A stretch of DNA of 64,000 nucleotides from contig CM075104.1 of assembly GCA_037576195.1 (NCBI GenBank), forward strand, positions 22,584,211 to 22,648,210. Reading direction: 5' to 3'. Under the pieces are notes generated by a model. The model saw only the letters and a program-made list of their open reading frames with translations. It ran no database searches and was not told the origin of the DNA. The position numbers and the translations under genes were made by a program. This document shows, piece after piece, positions 1-11,553 of this stretch (its first letter is position 1; every line of letters starts with the position of its first letter). This DNA is from Phytoseiulus persimilis (Eukaryota > Arthropoda > Arachnida > Mesostigmata > Phytoseiidae).

Positions 1-139
1 CGGCGTCATCCAATGAGCACGGCAGCCGCCACATCTCCATCGCCAACGGATGAGATCGGATCGTTCCGCGAAGAGCTTCGAGCAGCAAATCCTCAAGTTT
101 CGTTCGAATTTCCGCGACACGAGCTTCGTATCTCCGCAT
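1..139 (-). CDS. Possible partial exon, product unknown
   Basis: Read on the minus strand from an ATG at 139-137, the frame is open to the window edge and gives about 46 residues. It is rich in R/E/L with a heptad-like run (EIRTKLEDLLLEALR), so it may be a coiled-coil or helical segment. An AG acceptor-like site lies about 10 bases before the ATG, and the frame stays open back to it, so the ATG may be internal. I do not recognise a family. The gene would continue left of base 1. A 139-bp open frame is not strong evidence by itself; the call rests on amino-acid composition. Alternative: a chance frame. Confidence 0.28.
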   Translation of the reverse strand, partial: MRRYEARVAEIRTKLEDLLLEALRGTIRSHPLAMEMWRLPCSLDDA

Positions 140-2890
140 GCGTTTGTTTCTGCGTGACCTATCGAGCCACTCCAATTGCGCAGGAAGAGGTTCGCGGCTG
201 AATCAGGAAGCCTCTTCTCGTAAATACGGTCTCACCAGCAACAGTCTCCTTCTGGTGCTGGGTTTCTTCGCTAAGATCTTGAGTGAAGACGACACGGAGC
301 TGCGAGTTTCACGCTTCCATTTCCGAGAAAACTTGGCAAGGTTTCCCAATGGAGCTCGGCTAAGGCCCGCGTTATGTCCGCGGAGGATAGCCTGGAGGTG
401 TTTCGCACGAATGGGCATTAATAGGGGAACCCAATCGTGGATGTCCTAGTTTGTCGTTCTCTCCAGAGGGAACGTTTTTCGAAGTCTCGTCCACTACGAA
501 TCGATTTTTTTTGATGCTCTAATGCGCTCTAGATGCTGGGCTCTTATCCGGAGAAGCATGGCAGCACTTCGAGTCGGAATGTCAAGTCGGCGGCTGGCGA
601 TCCACCGACAGGCGAGGTCATAAGAGACCGCTTTTTTCGACTTGCAAACTCTACTCTGTGGGAGTGCGGGCTCCGACTGCTTATTTCGAACTCGTGTTCG
701 TGCACAGAGCGTCGAGGCACTATCCAATTACCGGAAACATTGTAAAACTCTTCTGCTTTTGAACTCCTCTATCAGGTAAGCCTAGAACCCGGCCTTTATA
801 TGCACACGATCACAAATGTTCCTCCACAGACGCTGCTCTCGAGAGAACGTTGCTCGCCGATTCCAGCCGGACGCGTCGTTTGAGAACAGTCGCCGCTCGG
901 TAGTCTTGAGCCAGCTGCTGATGTACCGAGCTCGAAAGGGCCGGGCTCTTCATAAAATGCTGAGCCGCTCGCGAGCATGAAATGCGTTCGAAAGCGCAAC
1001 GCGTCACTAGCCGTAATTGGGGAGATCTGAGCCAGGATGACATCGTCGAACTGCTCCGTACCGCAGATGGGTCTCGCAGCGGAGGTTCTCGCTTCTTCCG
1101 TTCCGACTGATCGTTGACTTCCGTTGGATCTGAGAGGTGTTGGCGGAACCCGACTTTCCACGAAGGAGTTCGTAACCCATAGACCGCCATGAGAACCGTC
1201 GCGCAAACAGGACTCCCCGATATTTCGTTGCTCACGTCGTAGCACAATGAACTCGTTAATGACGGTACAAAGCCACGTGGGTCTCCCAAAACGCTCGCAC
1301 GACGAACGAGGAAGCTGGCTGGACTCGAAGCGGACAGATGACGCACCAGCCCGCACTATTTTCCAGGAACAACTCAAATCAGCTGTTCAGGAGAATGCTG
1401 AAATCAGTTTTTTTTCCGGCGTTGTAACTGCGCGAGGTTCATTCTGGCTATCATATTACTGTCGTTGAGCGCCTGAGGATAGAGTCACGCGCGGAAGCGG
1501 AAAATTCGGCAAACCATGGGAGTGATTTCCATTGTTGCAGACATGTCGTTTCCGTTCACCGTGGGTATGGGGCCAACAACGCAACAGCGTACCCTCGAAG
1601 GAGCTTCCGCGGACCCTCGAGGAATCACGACTCTAGTTACAGGGAAACTGCTCTCCGAGCTGCGACGCTCAATCCGCGATGACATCTCTGTGCGTCATTC
1701 CAACCGATTGCTTCGTAAGCCTCTCCTCTATTGGGCTCGTTTTGTCACTTGCACAGACCACATTGTCACCAAGAACAGCTGCTATTGATCGTGCGTCTTC
1801 CTCGGTCGACCTGTACCTGCATCCAAAACCCTCGTCTCCCCGGTTCATCTCACGAGATAACGCTTGTGACTTTTCAGAAAGTGGCTCACGCTAAACCCCG
1901 TACGCTAGAGGAGAAACAGATTTCTTCAGAAAGTCAGCCCTGAGGATTGTTTCAGGAAGACTTCTGGGTAAGTTTTTCGAGATGTACTCACCGGAATCAT
2001 TCTATTTGAAACCTATCGTCTGCAGAATCTCAGTACATTGACACTTTTTATCGGGGGCCAACACCAATGAGTGGCAGTCGATTGATGGGAGTTGGAGTAC
2101 TTGTTGCACTTTAGCACTTGTCCGGGTAATAACGGTTCCACGGTAGTAAGCGCAGGAGTTTCCCGAAGCGCTTCGAGCCCCCACCCCATTTGAGGGTTCC
2201 CAGGAGCGAGGGAAGGTGGCAAGGGAAGTTTTCCTTCCTTCTCGGGAACCAACGATGGACCCAAGCGCGCTCCGTGCCCCACATGGAGGGCTGACAGGGG
2301 TCGAGAACTCATCGCAGGTCCTGGTCGGGATCGGTTGAACACATTCGTTGTTCTGTTGAAGAGCATCTCCTTCACTACAGTGAATTAGCTTCTTCCCCAG
2401 CCGTTCGAGATTACGAATAGACCTTTGAAGGATCGCCGAATGCTACGACAGAAGTAGTTCCTGTTAGTTCTGCCATTCGAGTCGGGTACGCGTTTTAAAG
2501 GAACGTTATCTGTTTCTTCATCTACAGAGTAGGAAACTTATCGCACAGATCTCGAGCAGTCACAGCTGGCGACGAACAGTTCGTTTGTGGAAGACTGATC
2601 TGAGGTCGACAATCATCACGCACAGATCAACTCAGCGGATGAGTATCAGCTCGAAGAGGTCACGTGATGCGCGATATCGATAGCGCAGTTCAGCGGCCTC
2701 TCTGACTAAGCCTCAGTGGTTTGAGACGAGAATATACGACATGTCCATTTGCGAACCTCTGAAGTATTCCTATACATTCCAGACGAGGAACTCCACGGAC
2801 TGTACTCTGATCGTGACGAATGCTCTTCAGTTGATCCAATAGACATCGTGTGGGAATCCGCTCATCCGTCTGCAACAGTAGAGTGAATAT
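140..2890. other. Intergenic stretch, nothing supported
   Basis: Only short open frames on both strands (longest near 796-1377, minus), with no recognisable domain, no convincing splice-flanked exon and no repeat that I can place elsewhere in the window. Confidence 0.4.
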
Positions 2891-2975
2891 TTGAGGAAAT
2901 TCTCCGGAATCCCCTCCTCTTTCGGAATTATATCAGCCGCAGAACCATCCGATTTCTCTGAGTTGACGGAGCGAA

Positions 2976-3400
2976 TTGATCACCCCCGCATCAGGACCGT
3001 ATCGGATGAAACTCGCTCCTTCCTATCTGAGGGAAACACTGGACGACGAAAGCAGCGTCGCGATGAGTTGTGTCACGGCCGAGTTTGGCATTGTCCGCCT
3101 GCACATGTGGTCACGTCGATCGAAAAACGGCAGGCTTCTCATACGGTACGAGGCAGGCTTGAAGCTCATTCTTGCGAAAGTCCTAATGGGAGTCAAAATG
3201 TGGCATGCTGAGCCCACGTAACCGTAACAGTTTGCTACGAATTTAATTCTGCATATTAAGCAGTCCTGCGAAGTCCGGCGGCTTACTTGGTGAATATCGT
3301 CGCGAAACGACGACGCCGATGATCGGAGAACTTGTCCAATAATAATTAGCATTCAAGGAAACCAATCAGTGATCCATTCGAGTGATGCAATCCAGTGGAA
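2976..3400 (+). repeat. Dispersed diverged repeat, copy A
   Basis: Two parts of this block match other places in the window. The part near 2985-3110 resembles 12,620-12,760 (about 70 percent identity over the 41 bases I aligned by hand, and both can be read as NTGRR-x-QR-x-D). The part near 3262-3350 resembles 13,996-14,090 (about 75 percent over about 41 bases). The order is the same in both places, but here the two parts are adjacent. The element type is unknown, and I see no terminal repeats or target-site duplication. Confidence 0.45.
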
Positions 3401-3459
3401 CTTCAAAACAGGACTGAGGCTGAGGAAAGCCCAAGGCGCTCTTCGCTGCGGGCACGGTC

Positions 3460-5400
3460 ATGTATCGTACTGGAGGAATCGAGAAGGCTAAGGCGTCCAC
3501 TCAAGCGTGCGGATATCGCCCTCGAAGTATATAGTCCGTTTCGGAGCGGACTCGCACGGTGAGTTTCTGCTCCATGATCAAAATCAAAACAGGCGCTCAA
3601 GGTGCTGCCAAGAGCATTTTCGTTGCCATCCAGGGCAGAGTTTTCGACGCGCGTTTGGAGGGGTTTCCCGGTGGAAGCGATCAATGCGTTTTAGAGATCC
3701 ACTTCATGAGGGGGACGAAACTGCAGCACTCGAAGTCACGCACTAACAAATTCGACTCTTTCCGGTTCCAGAAACTCAGTCACAATGACTCGGGCAAAAC
3801 TCAGCCGCCTACCGAGTTCGTATTCGAAGAGTCCGAATAGATGACATCGAATGTGAAGAATTCGCTAGCAGGAATTGAATTCGGTGTTTCCAGAGGCGAG
3901 CAAATTCGTTTTCGACGACTCCGCAAGGAGCTTCTTGGAGAAAGAGGAGGTACCACTCTTCGCAATTCCGGGGAATCATTCTAAAAACCCATTGCGCCCG
4001 AACATCTGCTCTCCAGACGATGTTCTCTCTTGTTTCCCTGACTTCCATCGCGTGGTGCAAACCTCAGATGGCACAGGAAGGACTCCCATTCGTAATCTGT
4101 CAACCATTATCCATTCGAATGAAGAGCTCGTCGCATGGCTCGTCGAGGAGGGGTGGTGAAGTCAATGGTCGTACAGAAAATGCGAGATGGTATTCCCAAG
4201 GGAGGCTAAGCTAAGGGACCTCGATGACACGAGTGTGCGAACTGTGAAAATGAGACGGGAAGTGACCAACGCACGACCTTCATTTTCGGAGCGAAAAAGT
4301 CCTGGAACATGTTCCATACATCATACAGCAATGTCCGTTCGTCGTTCTTCCCCTAAGTGCAGGTTCGCTCGAGATTCTGAACCGGCTTGAAATATGACTC
4401 CGAAACTCACCGGCCTAGCTGATCACGATCCTGCAGTCCTCTTCTCCTAAAGTCAATATTTGATGCGGTTCGGTGAAAGACTCGCACAAACGTTGATCAG
4501 AATCTAGATCTGGGCCGCTGAGTTTCGTTGGAAGTATGCGTCTCTTTCTGGATGACCACGTCAAAGAAAGTGAGCTTTCGAATCCAGAGCCTTCCCGACT
4601 GAGTTGGAGCTATATTGAAATAGAATCCACGGAGAAGGACTCCGTGAAATCATGTGTTCGAAGCTCCCTGGGCGCTGAGCCCGGAGAATCGGTGTCCGAC
4701 TCGTTGAACTAGAGTTTTCTACCTTCACTGAGATGTTGTATCGCGCCGTTCCCTAGAAAGGCGGGATGACCCGCCAGGCTCACTAATGATTCTCGAGAGC
4801 GCCGACCCGAGGAACGATGATTCGCTCCAAGGTCAAAAGAGAGTTCATGAGATTGCTTCCCCACAATGGAGCGCATTCCATCGATCCAAATTGTGAGGAT
4901 CATGGTTTCCCTGCTCGAATATTCCCAAAACGGTTGAGTTTGGGAGATTGAGTTCGCAGACATTTTCGGCCAGTAATAACTTCGTTCATGATATTCCTTT
5001 GAAAGATGTATCCAGGGAAGGGGGGGGGGGGGCACGTTGTGGAATCGCAAGGACGACATTGAGGAGGGTGGTGGTCGCCCCTGAATCCGAGGCAATCGAC
5101 AACTTTAAGCTCTACGAATAACTGCCTCTCTACTTTACTCAACTAGGAATGAATTTTGGAGAAACATGATGTATGGCATTTGGATGTTATACAGAAAAGC
5201 CATGTACGCGACAAGTGCTTGCGAAAACGACAGCGATTGGTCCTGTCTTGGAGCTCCGAACAGGAACGCCGGAATTCAGGAGGAAATGAACGTTGAGGGG
5301 GCGTGGCCGCTCCCGATATAGCTGAGACAGGTGCGGAAAGAAAACCTTCTGGACCGCTAGTCTCTGCTATTCATTCGAGCAAGGGAAGATAACTCAAAAT
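3460..5400. other. Intergenic stretch with poly-G tract
   Basis: Open frames of about 90 residues occur on both strands near 3,560-4,160, but I could not assign a family or decide a strand. A run of 13 G lies at 5,020-5,032. No gene is supported. Confidence 0.35.
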
Positions 5401-5419
5401 TCATATTTCTATGGCTACT

Positions 5420-6365
5420 GAACCCTCCCGACACCGAGAGAGCTTGTTGCCGGGACTGTTCCCTCGGAAACCCCTAATCTCTTCACGTTGAACGTCCAAG
5501 TAGCCGTCCAGAGCGTCCGGTCTGTCGCGTCGAAATTGATTTTTGCTAGCCACCGAATGTTTTTTTTCCTGCAGTACGTATTCAACGATTAGCGTGTGCC
5601 CTACCCATCTGGACGATACATGAACGTCGGTCCTCACACATCTTCTCAGACTCCTCGTCCGTGTTCCCATAATTATCTCCGCTTGCGGAATCGTCGTCGT
5701 CAGGTGCATACGCGGTCCGTGGAGCGAAAAGTTCCATGAGACTTTTCGCTGCTGGTCTTTTGGAAACTGACACTTTTGTGTCTTGCAGGGGCGGGGGGTT
5801 CATCAGACAAATCGTCGGACATTATGAAGAAGACGTTCCTGTGGAGCTTATTGGAAGCGGAAATTCATTCGCCGCGAGAATCGGAGCTCATCGCAACAAT
5901 TCCAAACTATTGAATTAGTATTCTGAACTTCCTCGAGGAGTTTTCCACCCGGTGCTTCTTCCGTCCGGCCTCTTCCGGTTGCCCCGTATGTTCGGGCTCT
6001 TTTTCCCTTGCCATTCTATCCAGTAGAAAAACAGCATCGGTAGCTTTTTGTGTGCAATGAACGTCCTCCGCGGGGAATGTATCCGGGTTGAACTCATTGT
6101 TATCTTTCATATATACATATGATTTCTTTCTCTTCAGGGTTGAGCTGCATTGTGCTCCCAAATATCGTCTCTTCCAGTTCGTTAGTAGTGTCTTTGTTCT
6201 CGGAGAAAGTTCCTGGGCAGTGTTAGGTGGGAGTCCGATTCGGACTCGGGACTCCTGTGGAGAGAATGTTCCTTCCTCGCTATCTGAGACGATATGTTTG
6301 TCCGTTTCAGGGGCTTCGCATTTTGGGCATTTCATGCCGCAGGCCGGATCCCGCAGGAAGGGCAT
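5420..6365 (-). CDS. Possible multi-exon gene, product unknown
   Basis: Three minus-strand frames in a row look coding by composition. At 6,365-5,907 an open frame of 152 residues contains CGMKCPKCEAPETDKH followed by a K/E/S-rich stretch. At 5,803-5,582 a frame contains KSLMELFAPRTAYAPDDDDS with acidic repeats. At about 5,570-5,420 a frame contains NFDATDRTLWTATWTFNVKR. A possible donor near 5,642 and acceptor near 5,572 would join the last two in phase 2, leaving an intron of about 71 bp. I could not place the junction between the first two. No family recognised; one CxxC pair alone does not make a zinc finger. A decayed transposon gene is an alternative. Confidence 0.33.
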
Positions 6366-6399
6366 TGTTGTCGTTTCTCGGAGCAGAGCACTGCCGCCC

Positions 6400-7900
6400 T
6401 CGCCAGTGCTGAAAGCCCGCCACCTGAGAATTATCGCTGAGTCCTCTGGTTCAAGCTGTTTCGCACTCCAAAATTATATTATTCGCGAAATGCTTCCCTC
6501 TTCGGTCTCCCCGTCATGCTCCTAGCCACCTGGATAGGACGCGTGTGGACTTACAGTCTCAATTTCCAGGCTCCTGAATTGGTTTGAACTGGGTAGTGGT
6601 AATCACGGGAGTTTTGTGAAAACGATTTGGCTGATCCAAGCCGAATTCCCCTTGGCGTAAACTATTCGCAATTGTGGGATCTGGTAGGCCGAGAGCCCAC
6701 CTTCGTTCATCCCTTCGATGAGAAATCCCTGGCCTAGCGACCTTCGGATCGCAGACCATAACTTGTTTCAACTTTGGCTTGCGTTATTCCGCGCTGAGTT
6801 CAGAGGTGTTATCCACGGATGCCAGTGTAGCGGGAGCCAGCTCGCCAATCCAGATTTCCAGCTGTAACGCGTGGGGGTTCATCGCCTGAATTGTCGGAGG
6901 ACGGCTCTGACCTAGCACAAAAAGCTCAGCCCAACATATTGATAATGGTTTCGCCTCTGAGGAGCAAAGACGCCTCGAGCTTCACCGCCAACGAAATCGA
7001 CAAATTCGCCTGCTACGACTCTCCCTAGCCTATCCGATACAGCATTTCGGCTTGGACACCACTGACCCACGATGCCTCAGATGACGCTAGAGATTAAACT
7101 CAATGAACGGCTTACAATAAGATTGACTGTTTGATAAAATCACGTTGGAAGGATGAGCTGTGGTTTATGATAACTGAACTAGCTGATGTGATTGATGGTT
7201 TCGATTCTTATTTGACGATCAGCGGGAATGAGGTCAAGACATGAGCCGTTTCAGGGAGTGCCTTCAACAGGATCGGTCGCCAAACTCAGGCCAATCACTG
7301 TTTGCATGGAACAGATCAGATTATTTTGGTTCGCTCCACAAACGATTGTTGGGATAGAAACACCAGTGTGTGGCGAAGACTTCACAAACTTCAAGTGTTT
7401 CCGTAGGAATTCCGTGAATCTCACGAATCCTGTACCACGCCTGATGTAGACAGCTGCAAGGATTGTTTCGTGTACATCGGCCACACAGGCATCGCCGCAA
7501 AATCGCCGTCTGAACTAGGTTGTGTACGACTCCGCGACCATGGTGACCCTGGAACTTTCTGATATATCATGACAGCTCCGCTCCTAGTACGTCGTTTGTC
7601 TCCATCAAGGAGTTTCAATCCGGCTACATCGATGATTCTACCGTTCGCCACTCTAATTCATTAAAATGTTAAGTGATACCCATTGTTGGAGCTGCCAATT
7701 TGTAGCGCCGTCGAAAAACGCCAATATGGCGTGAGAGTCGCGGTGACCGATCAGCGTCGCGATCGCGGTCAATGCCGGAAACTATAGAAATCGCGGAGAA
7801 GACCGAAAGTCGCGGCAGGGGCGGAAAATCGCGAATGCCGTGACTCCCGCGACTTTTTTTTAGTCCTGACCATTGCTCCGAGTCCTCCGTGAACTTGACC
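6400..7900. other. Intergenic stretch, nothing supported
   Basis: Short overlapping open frames only. The part at 7,740-7,860 is enriched in GTCGCGG/CGCGAC words but is not a clean tandem repeat. Confidence 0.35.
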
Positions 7901-7949
7901 AAAATCGACGAACATTTCTAGGAGCTGACTCAGAGAGCTGGAGTCCATG

Positions 7950-8255
7950 CAGGATCATGAAAGAGATTCTAAGCAGAAAACTCAAACCATATCGCGTTAG
8001 CCTATGAACCAATAACTTCAGTCGTAGACTGAAGTGGCACCGGTTGTCTTTCAAAGAAATTTCGCTGAGAGACATTTTCGTTTGTACAGGTAGCCGTTCC
8101 CCGGTGGTGGCTCGATCCCCAGATACTTCAAGGGGTCCACCTTTGGTATTGAAGATCTTTGTATCCGGAGACTTTGTTCTTGGGTAGGGTTATGTAAGGG
8201 AGTATGGTCAAGGGCGTACTCGAAGTCCGCTCTAGGGTTGGATATCATATTAACC
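7950..8255 (-). pseudogene. Possible non-LTR reverse-transcriptase remnant
   Basis: A minus-strand frame ending near 8,051 contains VDPLKYLGIEPPPGNGYLYK. After a frame change it is followed, at about 8,075-7,950, by a stretch with LSEISLK and RLKLLVHRLTRYGLSFLL. The order KYLGI, then a leucine/basic helix, then RL-x-LL resembles the thumb region after the polymerase active site in R2-like non-LTR retrotransposons. The catalytic F/YADD box is not visible on this strand. If real it is a frameshifted fragment. The call is tentative, made on motif spacing only. Confidence 0.3.
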
Positions 8256-8259
8256 ATCT

Positions 8260-9479
8260 CTGCTACAGCGAGAGTGTTTCCTTATCGCTCCCTTTGTTTA
8301 TCATCAGGAGAGGCTCGTCTGCGGATGATTTATTTCGGAGTGAGAAAAATGCTCGTAACCCTCATCCCAGGAATCACGAGAACGAGCCCTCTCTTTGAGG
8401 TTCTTGCCATCTCGAATGCAGTTGTCAATGCCAACTCGTTGTCGTAGTCGTTGTGGGATAGAGTTGGGAGTAGGAGATCCCATGAGAACATCATGCAATG
8501 CACGGAGAAAACTTCCCACCCCGAGTGCCATTATTCTCATTTGTCACCAATTTGAAGCTCGGCACTCTCATCAAGATGCTCGTGTTGCACGGAAACTCCT
8601 CCATGAATAAATTGGTCGAAACCACGTAAACCAAAGGCAGCCCTTGACCCATGAGTATGTTTGATACTTGAGCTTATTTGAGATGCTCTGAGACACGCAG
8701 TTCTGGAGTCGAAGAATAAGTCTTGCGAATCGTGGACCGTGGTACGATTTCTCCTCTCTGCCCGCTCATAGTCAGCGTTTCATCGGAGACACAAACGAGC
8801 TCGAACATCACCTTCTTCTTGCCTAGAGCTCAATGAACTTCAGAACCCTATTTCCCGACGGGTCGGCGGGGAATCCTCAAGGGATCGGCGGAATCCTGAG
8901 TTGTTCCGGGAAGTGGAAGGCGGCTCTGTCAGGATACGATGGGAGCTCGGAATCTGAGAAACAGTGCTCTGCCGTTTTCGTTGATCCAGATAGGAAGGGT
9001 TGTGAACCGCCACTTCAGGGTGATCGGGGAGGGTCTCCAGCAAGTATTCAGCTGGATGGATTCCTTACCAACTTATGCCATCTCTCCTCTCCAGTTCCTC
9101 GTTCCTGTTTCGGGAGCAATTTCTCGACATCTTTCTATTAAAACGTTTCTCGAGCCGAGCACGGAACTTTCCATGGGAACATACATAGATCGAAATCAGA
9201 GAATGATTGTTTGTGTGCATAATCGGTGCACTAATATCAACGATGAGGTCCCGATATAACTCCAGCTGGACTCCTTGACGTCTCCTCATATCATAGGCAC
9301 CCTAGAAATTAGATTTTGGCGGTAATCAGTTTTCTCGGATATATCGCTTTGGCAATGGCATCATCTGGTATATCTGCCCTCCACATGCAAAAAATCATGG
9401 AACTCATAGAACCTCGAGCTCTCAGATCATTCGAACCCATCGTTTGAGACGAGTGCACGATGGCTCACAACACCCTCAA
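8260..9479. other. Intergenic stretch, nothing supported
   Basis: Open frames up to about 100 residues near 8,830-9,260 on both strands show no recognisable domain. No repeat is seen. Confidence 0.35.
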
Positions 9480-10571
9480 CCCCAGAAGCTTTACATAGGA
9501 CTTGCGAGGGGATCGACAACTCATTGGAGGCGTACCACGGCGAGAGAACATTTCCTTTCATCTGCAGGTCTACAGCAGCTAATGAGACCTCCTCTGGCTT
9601 GTGATCGTTACCTTGTGTGGAACAACGTATTCACGATACAATCGAGGCAGAACATACCGCCACGAGTCTCGTAGCCATCGGCAGAGAAATTCAATTCATG
9701 TCCGGATGGGAAAATCAAGCCCAGCACCGCCGTTTGTTCGCGGCTGGGCTTATCGCAGATATTATTGATCAAATCTATCCAGATATCGCATCGAATTCCG
9801 TCGATCAGGAATGGTTATGTGAGACAGCATCAACGAACGGGTGATGATTAACATCTCCGGCGTCGATGTTGACCACGAATGTATCGGCACCACAATTGAG
9901 ATCGACGATGCTGCCAACTACCCCTTCGAGTTCCTCAATTCGGAAAATCCTCCCGGAGTACTCCCGAATATTCTGCGACTAAGTTTTATATGCTTATGCG
10001 GGTCATTCTCCCACCGGAGAATCGCAACGGAACTCTCGTCTGTATCAAAGTATTTTCAGTTCTTGCATCCAATCATTCATGCTCACAGGATGGCCGAAAG
10101 AGCAATCGTCTTCATTCCGCGAATACCGCTCATTTAGGCGAATCAACCATTCAACTTCAGGTGGTTACGACTGCGTATTCGGCCAGATTGGTCCATGAAC
10201 ATCGTGTAAACCAGTGGTTCTCAAAGTCCACTGAGCCATCGACCCCCTAGGCGACTTCGTTGAAGTTTATGGACTGCCGTCCCCCAGGGGTCGACCGTCG
10301 ACCCTTGATCCACCTACGTGGACGCCAAGGAGTATGGTCGAATCCACCCCGGCATCACCTTTGTAAACCGGGGACCGGCTATCGACCCCCTGAGGGTCGA
10401 CCGTCGACCACTTTGAGAACCACTGGTGTAAACGAATCGCGAGGTAACTCCATGTGCTTCTGTGGAGTTAACCTGTCATCGCCGTGCTCTGCTCACGGCC
10501 AGCTTCGCACCGCCCTCGCTCCAGTCAGATCTCTGAAAAATCTTTTCCCCTTCGCGAGGGAGAATCGTTGA
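9480..10571 (+). pseudogene. Helitron PIF1-like helicase remnant, C-terminal part
   Basis: Several consecutive plus-strand frames, broken by frameshifts, follow the order of the C-terminal helicase domain of Helitron Rep-helicase proteins: DIIDQIYPDIASNSVDQEWL (about 9,755-9,820), NYPFEFLNSENPPGVLPNIL (about 9,918-9,975), MLMRVILPPENRNGTLV (about 9,990-10,040), VFIPRIPLI (about 10,110-10,136), then FNFRWLR (about 10,158), and finally CGVNLSSPCSAHGQL (about 10,460-10,505), ending in a stop at about 10,571. In intact family members these are contiguous and precede the 3' end of the element. The coding order is interrupted by a 214-bp hAT MITE at 10,212-10,425. At least three frame changes and in-frame stops show it is dead. 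The Rep (HUH) domain and the N-terminal helicase motifs are not visible. The start is approximate. Confidence 0.88.
10204..10433 (+). mobile_element. hAT-type MITE, copy 1, with 8-bp TSD
   Basis: The element itself is 10,212-10,425 (214 bp). It starts CAGTGGTTCTCAAAG and ends CTTTGAGAACCACTG, a perfect inverted terminal repeat of 15 bases typical of hAT elements. It is flanked by a perfect 8-bp target-site duplication, GTGTAAAC, at 10,204-10,211 and 10,426-10,433. It has no transposase and is non-autonomous. The interior is rich in GGTCGAC/GTCGACC words. It lies inside the Helitron helicase remnant, so it jumped after that element arrived. Confidence 0.95.
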
Positions 10572-11324
10572 GAATATGAGCCCCTGAAGTGACCTCTCTA
10601 TGGTAACCTCAAGAATGCATCACCTTCGCCCGCCCGGGACATCTGGAGACTGTCTCCCACGAATTCGCTTGCGAACTCACTGATTCTTTCCGGCGAATAT
10701 CAATCGACCGACAGCACATAAGGAGCAAGACAGCCGACCGAACTTGAAGGTTGCCCGCGTAAGAGAGCATGCCGTTGAGAGTTCGCTCAACCGATGGAAA
10801 GAACCTCGAGCAATATTGTGTGGTCTGTATCGGTAATAGTATTTGTCCTTATACATCTGACACTTTCGTTTCAATGACAAGTTCTCTCAGGAGATAGTTG
10901 AGGTTCCCCCCTCAAGCTGCTGTGGGAGCCTCTCTGTGTGGCTTGTCCTCTCTGAAGAGGGTTTTCGTCGAAGCTCAGTCGATTTATTGTTTCCGTTTCC
11001 TCGTGGCATATTCCGTCGATTCCAATCCCGGCCCGGAGTTTTGTCTGAAATCCCTGGTTCGGAGCCTACCGGCTAGGCTCAGCGCCGACACGGCCGAACC
11101 TCGACAGTTGTCGTATGGAATTGATCTTCATCCCATCTCAGTCGCGTGGATTAAGTATCGAGTCAGGCTTCTCATTTTTGCTTCCGGTGAGCCGTCTCGA
11201 CCGCTCTGTTGAATATACTCCGTGAAGATGCGCCTCGTTCCGTATCGGACAGAAGCTTAATCTCAAGTGATGAAAGGCCATTTCAATAAATTCGAATGCA
11301 AATTTACTTGTGTTTTGTATGTCA
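10572..11324. other. Intergenic stretch, nothing supported
   Basis: No domain, repeat or splice-supported exon is visible. It separates two copies of the same MITE and its left end may still be Helitron sequence. Confidence 0.35.
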
Positions 11325-11553
11325 GACTAATGCAGTGGTTCTCAAAGTGGTCTATATCGACCGCTGGGGGTCGATGGCCGATCTCCGGTTTACAGAGGTG
11401 ATGCCGGGGTGGATTTGACCATACTTCTTGGCGTCCACGTAAGTGGATTAAGGGGTCGACGGTCGCCCCTTGGGGGACGGCAGTCCATAAAGTTCAACGA
11501 AGTCGCCTAGAGGGTCGATGGTTAAGTGGAGTTTGAGAACCACTGGTCTAATG
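11325..11553 (-). mobile_element. hAT-type MITE, copy 2, inverted
   Basis: The element is 11,333-11,545 (213 bp). It has the same CAGTGGTTCTCAAA termini as copy 1, and its interior is the reverse complement of copy 1 (for example GACTTCGTTGAA of copy 1 appears here as TTCAACGAAGTC). The flanking 8-mers GACTAATG and GTCTAATG match at 7 of 8 positions, consistent with an aged target-site duplication. It has no coding capacity. Confidence 0.92.

Noticed and set aside
8300..8345. SSADDL on the plus strand, like an F/YADD reverse-transcriptase box
   Set aside because: The possible reverse-transcriptase remnant nearby is on the other strand, so the match is probably chance.
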